The translations under genes and the position numbers were made by a program. This document shows positions 5,976 to 12,100 of a stretch of 12,100 nt of DNA, piece by piece; position 1 is the stretch's first letter; each line of letters starts with the position of its first letter. The notes beneath the pieces are model-generated. The model made no database searches. It was not told the DNA's origin and saw only the letters and a list, made by a program, of their open reading frames with translations. The stretch spans positions 1 through 12,100 of the forward strand of contig JACMRS010000012.1 in assembly GCA_014376345.1 (NCBI GenBank), read 5' to 3'. This DNA is from Bacteroidia bacterium (GTDB taxonomy: Bacteria > Bacteroidota > Bacteroidia > NS11-12g > UBA955).

Positions 5976-7325
5976 TTATATTGAGGCTCCTACTCCTCCC
6001 GACCTACCTTTTATTCTTCCTGCCTTCATTAATCCATCATAATGTCTCATCAAAAGGTGACTTTCAATCTGCTGCAAAGTATCCAGAACCACGCCTATCA
6101 TGATAAGAAGGGACGTTCCACCGAAGAACTGTGCAAAACTTGAATTGATGTTAAAAATATTTTGTGCCAGTGAAGGCAAAATCGCAATAAGTGCAAGAAA
6201 CAATGCTCCAGGAAGAGTTATTCTCGATAAAATTGTGTCTATATAATTGGCTGTATCTAATCCTGGCTTAACACCCGGGATAAAACCACCATTCTTTTTC
6301 ATCTCATCAGACATCTGTTTTGGATTAACCATAATAGCTGTATAGAAGTATGTGAAAAGGATAATTAACATTGCAAATGTAAAGTTATACCAGAATGAAG
6401 TATATGTACTCAAATCCGTCAGGAAGCTGTTTTGTGTCTGCATACTACTTTGAATAGTAGGAGGAATAAACATCAAAGCCTGAGCGAAAATGATTGGCAT
6501 TACACCAGAAGCATTTACTTTAAGCGGAATATATTGTCTTGCGCCACCGAATTGTCTGTTACCTTCTACCCTTTTGGCATAATTTACAGTTATTTTACGA
6601 ACCCCCTGTATCAGCAGGATTACAGACATTATAACTCCAACCCAGATAGCAAGTTCCACAAGCAGAAGTGGCAATTTATCACTTTTAGCTCCAAACTCAT
6701 AAATAAGAGCTTCAGGAAGTCGGTCTACAATACCTACCATGATGATAAGTGAAATACCGTTTCCGAGTCCTTTATCTGTAATACGCTCACCCAGCCACAT
6801 TGTAAACATGGTACCTGCTACAAGCATAAACACATTGATAATCATGAAACTAACTTCACTCATTATTTCCGGTCTAGTTACAAATAATAGAGCAGCTTGG
6901 TTATCCGCTTTACCTGTAATATTATATAAATATCCAACAGCCTGAACAGCAGTGATACCTATAGTAAGAACACGTGTATATTGGTTTAGCTTTCTTCTAC
7001 CGTCTTCACCTTCTTTCTGCAAACGCTGAAAGTAAGGAACAGCAATACCAAGAAGCTGGATAACGATAGATGCCGAAATATAAGGCATGATACCAAGGGC
7101 AAAAATTGCGCCCCTTCCAAAAGCTCCCCCTGCAAAAATATTAACCAAACCTAAAATACCATCTGTCTGCTTCTGCAGTCCGGCCAATTCTGCCCCATCA
7201 ATACCCGGAAGGATCACGAATGTTCCTATCCTGTAGATTAAAAGGAATAAAAGAGTATTCAGGATTTTTGTCCTAAGCTCTTCTATACTGAAAATTTCTT
7301 TTATTTTGGTTATAAATTTCTTCAT
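5976..7325 (-). CDS. secY: Protein translocase subunit SecY
   Basis: SecY is the channel subunit of the SecYEG translocon in the inner membrane. At 449 residues it has normal length. About ten hydrophobic segments can be read (roughly 20-38, 73-95, 117-136, 157-177, 188-205, 219-240, 273-290, 315-333, 372-388, 403-418). The two family signatures are GIMPYISASIVIQLL (78-92) and WLGERITDKGLGNGISLI (177-194). The plug region lies around 57-72 (ILGLVNIFAGGAFGRG). KRVEGNRQFGGARQYIPLK (251-269) belongs to the large cytosolic loop used in ribosome and SecA binding. The next large loop carries NPKQMSDEMKKNGGFIPG (334-351). Its place after rplO is the standard spc-operon position. No adk or map gene follows; infA comes next. 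Confidence 0.98.
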   Translation of the reverse strand: MKKFITKIKEIFSIEELRTKILNTLLFLLIYRIGTFVILPGIDGAELAGLQKQTDGILGLVNIFAGGAFGRGAIFALGIMPYISASIVIQLLGIAVPYFQRLQKEGEDGRRKLNQYTRVLTIGITAVQAVGYLYNITGKADNQAALLFVTRPEIMSEVSFMIINVFMLVAGTMFTMWLGERITDKGLGNGISLIIMVGIVDRLPEALIYEFGAKSDKLPLLLVELAIWVGVIMSVILLIQGVRKITVNYAKRVEGNRQFGGARQYIPLKVNASGVMPIIFAQALMFIPPTIQSSMQTQNSFLTDLSTYTSFWYNFTFAMLIILFTYFYTAIMVNPKQMSDEMKKNGGFIPGVKPGLDTANYIDTILSRITLPGALFLALIAILPSLAQNIFNINSSFAQFFGGTSLLIMIGVVLDTLQQIESHLLMRHYDGLMKAGRIKGRSGGVGASI

Positions 7326-7333
7326 CTGAAAAA

Positions 7334-7780
7334 TTATATAGTGGTTGCAGTACCTCCTGCAGCCTCAATGGCTTTTAGAGCAGTAGCTGAAAATGCGTGT
7401 GCCTTAATATCAAGCTTAGCTTTAAGCTCACCGCGTCCAAGTATTTTGAACTTTTCGTTTTTACTTACCAGGTTGTACAATACCAGTGCATCCAGATCAA
7501 TAACTGTAAGGTTTTTTGTTTCAGCAAGACCTTGAAGAACATCAAGATTAACTGATGCAAATTCTACCCTGTTGAAATTTTTGAAACCACCTTTAGGTAT
7601 ACGTCTCTGAAGCGGCATCTGACCACCCTCGAAACCTACTTTACGGCTATAACCGGTACGTGACTGTGCTCCTTTGTGACCTTTGGTAGATGTACCACCA
7701 CGTCCTGAACCTTGTCCGCGACCTATACGTTTCCTGCTTTTTGTTGAACCTTCTGCAGGTTTTAATGAACTTAAATCCAT
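7334..7780 (-). CDS. rplO: 50S ribosomal protein L15
   Basis: L15 joins the 50S subunit late and its extended N-terminus threads into 23S rRNA. The 148 residues fit the family. The basic, glycine-rich extension (about 7-60) includes KRIGRGQGSGRGGTSTKGHKG (17-37) and GFEGGQMPLQRRIPKGGFKN (49-68), followed by a globular domain in which VNLDVLQGL and KILGRGEL are recognisable. The end (AHAFSATALKAIEAAGG) matches the family closing helix. The gaps are 4 bp to rpmD and 8 bp to secY. Confidence 0.97.
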   Translation of the reverse strand: MDLSSLKPAEGSTKSRKRIGRGQGSGRGGTSTKGHKGAQSRTGYSRKVGFEGGQMPLQRRIPKGGFKNFNRVEFASVNLDVLQGLAETKNLTVIDLDALVLYNLVSKNEKFKILGRGELKAKLDIKAHAFSATALKAIEAAGGTATTI

Positions 7781-7784
7781 GATC

Positions 7785-7967
7785 TTAATCTATGTTTTCT
7801 ACTTTAATCAAATGGTTAACTTTCCTGACCATACCTAAAATTTGAGGTGTAGCCTCCAGCTCGTTGAAACTGTTTATTTTGGTAAGACCAAGAGCTTCCA
7901 GTGTTCTGCCTTGTGTGTAAGGCCTGTTAATGCTGCTTTTTACCTTGGTTACTCTTATCTTCGACAT
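7785..7967 (-). CDS. rpmD: 50S ribosomal protein L30
   Basis: A small 60-residue protein of the large subunit that binds 23S rRNA with a ferredoxin-like fold. It matches the short bacterial form. KIRVTKVKSSI (3-13) is the first strand, TLEALGLTKIN (22-32) the family helix, and TPQILGMVRKVNHLIKV (40-56) the conserved C-terminal helix and strand. It sits 12 bp after rpsE and 4 bp before rplO. L30 is absent from some bacteria and present here. Confidence 0.96.
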   Translation of the reverse strand: MSKIRVTKVKSSINRPYTQGRTLEALGLTKINSFNELEATPQILGMVRKVNHLIKVENID

Positions 7968-7979
7968 AATAATTAATTA

Positions 7980-8501
7980 TTAACCGTTAAATACTTTCTT
8001 TAAACTAACACCTCTTTGTTGCGCAACAGTGATAGGATCACGAAGGCTTGAAAGAGCTTTGATTGTGGCTTTCACCACGTTATGAGGGTTTGATGAACCT
8101 TTTGATTTAGCAAGTACGTCGTGAACACCTGCGCTTTCAAGAACGGCACGCATTGCACCACCCGCGATTACACCTGTTCCGTGAGCTGCCGGTTTGATAA
8201 ATACATATCCGCCGCCAAATTTACCATACTGCTCATGTGGCACTGTACCATGCAAAATAGGCACCTTAATCAGGTTCTTTTTTGCGTCTTCAATACCCTT
8301 GGTAATAGCATCGGTTACCTCACCTGCTTTTCCAAGACCATATCCTACAGTTCCGTTACCATCACCTACAACTACAATGGCTGTAAAGCTAAATGTACGT
8401 CCACCTTTGGTTACTTTGGCAACACGCTGAATTCCTACTACTTTTTCTTTTAGGTCGGTTTCAGTCTGTCTTACCTGTTTTCTATTATTATCTGTTGACA
8501 T
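7980..8501 (-). CDS. rpsE: 30S ribosomal protein S5
   Basis: S5 acts with S3 and S4 at the mRNA entry site and affects decoding accuracy; its N-terminal loop forms part of the spectinomycin-sensitive region. At 173 residues it has normal length. The double-stranded RNA-binding domain (about 17-82) has RVAKVTKGGRTFSF (26-39), with no visible deletion of the loop, and VVVGDGNGTVGYGLGKA (43-59). The second domain has GGGYVFIKPAAHGTGVIAGG (96-115) and GSSNPHNVVKATI (135-147). The first 16 residues are polar and variable. It is 18 bp after rplR. Confidence 0.98.
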   Translation of the reverse strand: MSTDNNRKQVRQTETDLKEKVVGIQRVAKVTKGGRTFSFTAIVVVGDGNGTVGYGLGKAGEVTDAITKGIEDAKKNLIKVPILHGTVPHEQYGKFGGGYVFIKPAAHGTGVIAGGAMRAVLESAGVHDVLAKSKGSSNPHNVVKATIKALSSLRDPITVAQQRGVSLKKVFNG

Positions 8502-8519
8502 TGCTTCTTTTCTTAAAAA

Positions 8520-8876
8520 TTAGAATTGTAAACCACCTTCTCTTGCTGCGTCAGCTAAGTTTTTAACACGACCGTGGTAAAGGTAGCCGTTTCTGTCGAA
8601 CACTACTTTAGAGATACCTGAAGCCTGAGCTTTCTCGGCGATCTTTTTACCAACCATTGCAGCTTTAGCTACTTTAGTGTCTTTTACTTTGCTTAGCTCA
8701 GAATCTAATGTAGAGGCTGAACAAACAGTGATACCTTTAAGGTCATCTATAATCTGCGCGTATATTTCAGAATTACTTCTGAAAACAACTAAACGGGGCC
8801 TTTCTGCAGATACAGTAATTTTACCTGCTATGCTTCTTTTTAGTCTTGTACGTCTTGCTAGTTTCTTGTTGCTCAT
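8520..8876 (-). CDS. rplR: 50S ribosomal protein L18
   Basis: L18 binds 5S rRNA and, with L5, builds the central protuberance of the 50S subunit. The 118 residues match the family. A basic N-terminus (KKLARRTRLKRSI, 4-16) precedes ERPRLVVFRSNSEIYAQIID (25-44) and the conserved end VVFDRNGYLYHGRVKNLADA with AREGGLQF (111-118). It follows rplF by 7 bp, in the same order as in the standard spc operon. Confidence 0.97.
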   Translation of the reverse strand: MSNKKLARRTRLKRSIAGKITVSAERPRLVVFRSNSEIYAQIIDDLKGITVCSASTLDSELSKVKDTKVAKAAMVGKKIAEKAQASGISKVVFDRNGYLYHGRVKNLADAAREGGLQF

Positions 8877-8883
8877 CGCTTAA

Positions 8884-9441
8884 TTATTTCTTAGAGGCTG
8901 ATTTACCTGCTTTTCTTCTCAATTGTTCACCTGCGAACCTGATTCCTTTTCCTTTATACGGCTCCGGTTTCCTGAACGATCTGATTTTTGCTGCTACCTG
9001 ACCTAAAAGTTGTTTGTCAATGCTTTCTAAAAGAATAGCCGGTGGAACACCTTTTTCAGTTACAGTAACTACTTTAACTTCTACAGGTACTTCAAGCATG
9101 ATACGGTGAGAGTAGCCCAGCGTCAGATCAAGGATCTGTCCATTGTTTGTAGCTTTATAACCCACACCTACAAGCTCTTGTTTTGTTTTGTGACCTTCGC
9201 TCACTCCAACAACATTGTTGTTGATAAGAGAACGGTACAAACCATGAAGCGATCTGTGTTCTTTAGTTTCTGAAGGGCGGATAACCGTAAGGATACCGTC
9301 TTCAATATTTATTTTAAACTCCGGGTGAAGGGGCTGTGTAATTTCGCCTTTAGGGCCTTTCACAGTTACCACGTTCTCAGCAGAGATTTTTACTTCAACA
9401 CCTGCAGGTAGTTTAATGATTGCTTTTCCTATTCTTGACAT
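8884..9441 (-). CDS. rplF: 50S ribosomal protein L6
   Basis: L6 lies near the sarcin-ricin loop and the factor-binding site of the 50S subunit. The 185 residues form two similar domains: the first begins MSRIGKAIIKLPAGVEV and has VKGPKGE (27-33), the second includes GVGYKATNNG (92-101) and LTLGYSH (106-112). The family signature PEPYKGKGI (159-167) is followed by RFAGEQLRRKAGKS. A short lysine tail ends the protein. It is 11 bp after rpsH. Confidence 0.98.
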   Translation of the reverse strand: MSRIGKAIIKLPAGVEVKISAENVVTVKGPKGEITQPLHPEFKINIEDGILTVIRPSETKEHRSLHGLYRSLINNNVVGVSEGHKTKQELVGVGYKATNNGQILDLTLGYSHRIMLEVPVEVKVVTVTEKGVPPAILLESIDKQLLGQVAAKIRSFRKPEPYKGKGIRFAGEQLRRKAGKSASKK

Positions 9442-9452
9442 GATATTCTATA

Positions 9453-9851
9453 TTAAGATACGTAACAAAGAACCTCTCCGCCAACATTCATAGCTCGTGC
9501 TTCCTTATCGGTAATCACACCATGTGAAGTTGAAATGATTGCAATACCAAGTCCGTTGATCACCTTTGGAAGCGTGTCAGCCGGAGAATATTTTCTCAGT
9601 CCTGGTTTGCTTATGCGGGTAAGATCACGAATAGCAGATATTTTAGTTTGCGCATTGTATTTCAATGCGATCTTGATAACGCCCTGGTGATTTTCGGTTT
9701 CCTCGAACTTATAGTTCAGGATATAACCTTTCTCATGCAACACTTTAGTGATTGCCTTTTTGATATTAGATGCAGGAATTTCCACGATTCTGTGCTTTGC
9801 AGCTACCGCGTTCCTTACTCTTGTCAAATAATCTGAAATTGGATCAGTCAT
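9453..9851 (-). CDS. rpsH: 30S ribosomal protein S8
   Basis: S8 binds the central domain of 16S rRNA (helix 21) and is needed early in assembly. At 132 residues it has family length. It starts MTDPISDYLTRVRNA and carries the signature STSHGVITDKEARAMNVGGE at 107-126, ending in VLCYVS. In E. coli S8 represses the spc operon at a site around the rplE start that mimics helix 21; I could not recognise such a mimic here by eye. The 29-bp gap after rpsN is one of the longer ones in this half of the cluster, but holds no promoter match. Confidence 0.98.
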   Translation of the reverse strand: MTDPISDYLTRVRNAVAAKHRIVEIPASNIKKAITKVLHEKGYILNYKFEETENHQGVIKIALKYNAQTKISAIRDLTRISKPGLRKYSPADTLPKVINGLGIAIISTSHGVITDKEARAMNVGGEVLCYVS

Positions 9852-9880
9852 TGTCTTGTTTTACTTATTTATTAATTTAA

Positions 9881-10150
9881 TTACCAACTTGCTTTTGTTA
9901 CACCCGGTATTTTTCCGTTTGAAGCCAGTTCACGGAACTGGTTTCTGCACAGACCGAACTGTCTGATGTAACCTCTTGGTTTACCGGTTAGTTTACATCT
10001 GTTTCTTTGTCTTACAGGAGATGAGTTACGTGGAAGTTTTTGAAGTTCTTCCCAGTTACCAGCTTCTTTAAGTGCTTTTCTTCTATCAGCGAAAAGTTCA
10101 ACTAATCTTGAACGTTTGCGTTCTCTTGCTTTTATGGATTCTTTTGCCAT
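9881..10150 (-). CDS. rpsN: 30S ribosomal protein S14, long form with incomplete zinc knuckle
   Basis: S14 is a late-binding protein of the 30S head. With 89 residues this is the long type, unlike the 61-residue zinc-ribbon type. The conserved C-terminal part runs RCKLTGKPRGYIRQFGLCRN (51-70), then QFRELASNGKIPGVTKASW. The zinc form has two CxxC pairs in this stretch. Here only the first cysteine of each pair remains (Cys52, Cys68); the partners are Thr55 and Gln71, so zinc binding is unlikely. Start MAKESIKARERKR gives a normal length. It follows rplE by 6 bp. Confidence 0.97.
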   Translation of the reverse strand: MAKESIKARERKRSRLVELFADRRKALKEAGNWEELQKLPRNSSPVRQRNRCKLTGKPRGYIRQFGLCRNQFRELASNGKIPGVTKASW

Positions 10151-10156
10151 GTTCTG

Positions 10157-10708
10157 TTAGTTCTTTTTAAATGGGAAACCAAATGCTCTCAAAAGCTCAA
10201 GACACTCTTCATCAGTTTTCGCATTAGTTACGAAAGTGATGTCCATACCTGTGATTCTGTTAATCTTATCGATATCGATTTCCGGGAAAATGATTTGCTC
10301 AGTAATACCCATTGTAAAGTTTCCTCTTCCGTCGAAACCTTTAACTTCAAGGCCTTGAAAATCCCTTACCCTTGGCATTGCAACAGCGATTAACCTTTCA
10401 AGAAAATCGTACATTTTCTCATTACGAAGGGTTACTCTTGCGCCGATAGGCATTTTTTCTCTCAGTTTGAAATTACTGATCGCCTTTTTAGAGAAGGTAG
10501 CCTGCGCTCTCTGTCCTGAGATTTTAGTCATCTCTTCAACAGCTGCATCTACTAATTTCTTATCAGACACCGCCACTCCTACGCCCTGATTTAGGCATAT
10601 TTTCTGAATCTTAGGAATTTCCATCACATTTTTATAAGCAAACTTTTGCTTCATGTGAGGAATTACCTCGTCAGTATATTTTGTTTTTAAACTTGGGATA
10701 TAAGCCAT
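10157..10708 (-). CDS. rplE: 50S ribosomal protein L5
   Basis: L5 binds 5S rRNA with L18, forms an inter-subunit bridge with S13 and touches P-site tRNA. The 183 residues are close to the E. coli length (179). IPKIQKICLNQGVGVAVSD (31-49), the signature region TKISGQRAQATFSKKAISNF (61-80), REKMPIGARVTLR (83-95), and KGFDGRGNFTMGI (123-135) are all in family order, ending in LLRAFGFPFKKN. The gap after rplX is 10 bp. Confidence 0.98.
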   Translation of the reverse strand: MAYIPSLKTKYTDEVIPHMKQKFAYKNVMEIPKIQKICLNQGVGVAVSDKKLVDAAVEEMTKISGQRAQATFSKKAISNFKLREKMPIGARVTLRNEKMYDFLERLIAVAMPRVRDFQGLEVKGFDGRGNFTMGITEQIIFPEIDIDKINRITGMDITFVTNAKTDEECLELLRAFGFPFKKN

Positions 10709-10718
10709 TTCTCAATTA

Positions 10719-11054
10719 TTATTTAATGAACTCACCTGATTTTTTTGAAAATCTCTGGAGCTTTCCGTTTTCGTTTGCTTTACGTCCTATCCTTGATGCT
10801 GTGCCATTTACAACAAGCATCAGGTTAGAAATATGCATCGGAGCCTCTGTTTTAACAATACCACCGTTTGGACTACCCGCGCTTGGTTTTGTATGCTTGG
10901 TTACGATGTTAAAACCTTCCACTATAGCGCGGTAAGTTTTAGGCAACACTCTCAAAACCTTTCCGGTTTTGTTCTTGCTGTTTCCAGCCAGAATCTTAAC
11001 GGTGTCACCCTTTTTTATGTGAATTTTTACTTGTTCCAATTTATTAATGCTCAT
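10719..11054 (-). CDS. rplX: 50S ribosomal protein L24
   Basis: L24 initiates 50S assembly by binding the 5' domain of 23S rRNA and ends up near the tunnel exit. The 111 residues are typical. The KOW motif covers about 12-46, with KKGDTVKILAGNSKNKTGKV (14-33) and a VEGFNIVTKHTKP segment (45-57). It continues with GGIVKTEAPMHISNLMLV (64-81). It lies 12 bp after rplN, its usual partner. Confidence 0.97.
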   Translation of the reverse strand: MSINKLEQVKIHIKKGDTVKILAGNSKNKTGKVLRVLPKTYRAIVEGFNIVTKHTKPSAGSPNGGIVKTEAPMHISNLMLVVNGTASRIGRKANENGKLQRFSKKSGEFIK

Positions 11055-11066
11055 AATATTCAGCTA

Positions 11067-11435
11067 TTATAATACTTCTGGTGCCAGAGACACAATTTTC
11101 ATGAATGATTTATCACGTAGCTCTCTAGCCACTGGGCCGAAAATACGTGTTCCGCGAGGCTCGTCGTTGTTGTTAAGCAACACACATGAGTTCTCATCGA
11201 AGCGGATGTAAGATCCATCAGGTCTTCTGATTTCTTTTTTCACCCTTACAATTACGGCTTTAGACACAGAACCTGCTTTTACTCCACCTGAGGGGATTGC
11301 AGATTTTATGGCCACAACTATTTTGTCACCTATAGAAGCATATCTTCTTTTGGTGCCTCCCAACACACGTATGCAAAGAACTTCTTTGGCTCCGCTGTTG
11401 TCTGCTACTTTTAATCTTGATTCCTGTTGTATCAT
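11067..11435 (-). CDS. rplN: 50S ribosomal protein L14
   Basis: L14 contributes to an inter-subunit bridge with 16S rRNA and is the place where the silencing factor RsfS binds in other bacteria. The 122 residues are the exact family size. MIQQESRLKVADNSGAKEV is the conserved start; GGTKRRYASIGDKIVVAIK follows at 26-44. The L14 signature runs from AVIVRVKKEIRR (60-71) through DGSYIRFDENSCVL (73-86), and RGTRIFGPVARELR (94-107) closes it. It is only 1 bp after the rpsQ stop codon, suggesting translational coupling. Confidence 0.98.
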   Translation of the reverse strand: MIQQESRLKVADNSGAKEVLCIRVLGGTKRRYASIGDKIVVAIKSAIPSGGVKAGSVSKAVIVRVKKEIRRPDGSYIRFDENSCVLLNNNDEPRGTRIFGPVARELRDKSFMKIVSLAPEVL

Positions 11436-11436
11436 C

Positions 11437-11694
11437 TTACTTAGCCTTTTCTACTATTTCGACTAACCTCCACCTTTTAAGCTTGCTCAAAGGTTTGGTT
11501 TCCATAATTTTAACTATATCGCTCGCATTACACTCATTCTTTTCATCATGTGCGTAGAACTTTTTCGTTTTCTTAAAGTACTTGCCGTATTTAGGGTGTT
11601 TAACCTTTCTTTCTACGGAAACAACTACCGATTTGTTCATAGAGTTGCTTACAACCTTACCGATAATCTCTTTTCTTGAATTCCTGCTTTCCAT
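11437..11694 (-). CDS. rpsQ: 30S ribosomal protein S17
   Basis: S17 is an OB-fold primary binder of the 16S rRNA 5' domain. The 85 residues match the family. Visible are IIGKVVSNSMNKSVVVSVER (10-29), the KHPKYGKYFKKTKKFYAHDE loop (32-51), and the signature-like SDIVKIMETKPLSKLKRW (58-75). The ATG overlaps the rpmC stop codon in TAATG (bases 11696-11692), so ribosomes finishing rpmC can restart here; this, and not a Shine-Dalgarno site, fixes the start. Confidence 0.97.
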   Translation of the reverse strand: MESRNSRKEIIGKVVSNSMNKSVVVSVERKVKHPKYGKYFKKTKKFYAHDEKNECNASDIVKIMETKPLSKLKRWRLVEIVEKAK

Positions 11695-11921
11695 TATAAA
11701 TTATTAGCTTTCTCTGCCGCTTTAATTTCGTTGTTAATCCTTCTATCATTAATCTCAGTAAGCATACGAGCTACCTGTTTTCTTGATACACCTATCTGAT
11801 GTGGATCTTCAATACGAGCCACAGAATCATTAAACTTCAACTTTTGAAGTCTTATTTTTTCCTCCTTATACCTTGCGATAAGTTCGCCGGTTGTAAGTTC
11901 TTTTATTTCCTTATACTTCAT
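11694..11921 (-). CDS. rpmC: 50S ribosomal protein L29
   Basis: L29 is a two-helix protein at the polypeptide exit next to L23, where chaperones and the signal recognition particle dock. The 75 residues are slightly longer than the E. coli protein (63). MKYKEIKELTTGELIARYKE forms the first helix, LQKLKFNDSVARIEDPHQIG (25-44) the conserved turn, and VSRKQVARMLTEINDRRINN the second helix. The C-terminal residues (about 66-75) are extra. The ATG is 2 bp after the rplP stop codon. The stop overlaps the rpsQ start by one base. Confidence 0.96.
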   Translation of the reverse strand: MKYKEIKELTTGELIARYKEEKIRLQKLKFNDSVARIEDPHQIGVSRKQVARMLTEINDRRINNEIKAAEKANNL

Positions 11922-11923
11922 AA

Positions 11924-12100
11924 TTATACAGCTTCTGAATAATCCGGTTTAACAATAAATTTACTGGATACAGGCAGCTTCTGAGCAGCCAGGGCCATAC
12001 CCTGTTTAGCTACTTCTAAAGGTACACCTGCAACTTCAAACATGATAGTACCCGGTTTGATAACAGCAACCCAATACTCTGGAGCACCTTTACCTTTACC
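11924..12100 (-). CDS. rplP: 50S ribosomal protein L16, C-terminal part
   Basis: The last 58 codons are visible; the 5' part lies beyond base 12100. L16 binds near the A-site tRNA elbow and the peptidyl transferase region. The segment begins GKGKGAPEYWVAVIKPGTIM and continues with FEVAGVPLEVAKQGMALAAQ, then KLPVSSKFIVKPDYSEAV. This aligns with the E. coli L16 C-terminal half (GKG...EYWVA, the GVP motif, and an LAAxKLP helix). The arginine that is hydroxylated in E. coli L16 cannot be checked, because that region appears to lie outside the window. Order rplP-rpmC-rpsQ marks the end of the S10 operon. Confidence 0.96.
   Translation of the reverse strand, partial: GKGKGAPEYWVAVIKPGTIMFEVAGVPLEVAKQGMALAAQKLPVSSKFIVKPDYSEAV

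Noticed and set aside
5971..5978. TAAATTTG as a -7 element on the minus strand
   Set aside because: No TTTG lies about 19 bp upstream (that region is secY coding sequence without the motif). The overlapping TTTG-N19-TAATTTTG arrangement is better.
8121..8453. Plus-strand frames opposite rpsE
   Set aside because: Two overlapping antisense frames exist in the same region, neither with recognisable content; both are explained by the codon pattern of rpsE.
2522..12100. A previously undescribed system within the ribosomal cluster
   Set aside because: Every gap of the cluster was read. All genes are accounted for by conserved ribosomal, translation, secretion or transcription genes in a known order, and no extra gene was found other than the small rpmJ.

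Overview
The window reads as chromosomal DNA of a Bacteroidota (Bacteroidetes) bacterium. Four things point there: a secreted multidomain protein with a gliding-motility/type IX secretion type-B C-terminal domain; AT-rich start regions that lack Shine-Dalgarno sequences; a TTTG-N19-TAnnTTTG promoter match of the kind used by the Bacteroidota primary sigma factor; and Bacteroidota-type variants of ribosomal proteins (L36 and S14 without a full set of zinc ligands, L17 with a charged tail). Nothing in the window fixes the genus.

Layout. Bases 1-2112 (+ strand) hold the 3' part of a large secreted protein whose 5' end lies left of the window. It consists of tandem Ig-like modules of about 79 residues, each with one cysteine pair at constant spacing, then two PKD domains and a C-terminal type IX sorting domain. 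Bases 2113-2521 are a convergent intergenic region. It holds several degenerate 7-bp (TTTNNGA-like) arrays, a hairpin-rich REP-like element, and a strong intrinsic terminator directly after the ribosomal operon.

Bases 2522-12100 (- strand) are one unbroken ribosomal protein cluster, read from right to left: rplP (partial), rpmC, rpsQ, rplN, rplX, rplE, rpsN, rpsH, rplF, rplR, rpsE, rpmD, rplO, secY, infA, rpmJ, rpsM, rpsK, rpsD, rpoA, rplQ. This is the end of the S10 operon fused to spc and alpha. Genes are separated by 1-35 bp, or overlap by 1 bp, except for a 52-bp gap between secY and infA. That gap carries a convincing internal promoter. The small rpmJ gene (38 aa) lies between infA and rpsM. 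No adk or map gene is present between secY and infA.

Together the cluster supplies ribosomal proteins of both subunits, initiation factor IF-1, the SecY translocon core and the RNA polymerase alpha subunit. Gene content is conserved and ordinary. I see no undescribed defence, mobile or metabolic system. The least explained parts are the modular adhesin-like protein, the repeat-rich convergent spacer and the predicted infA promoter.
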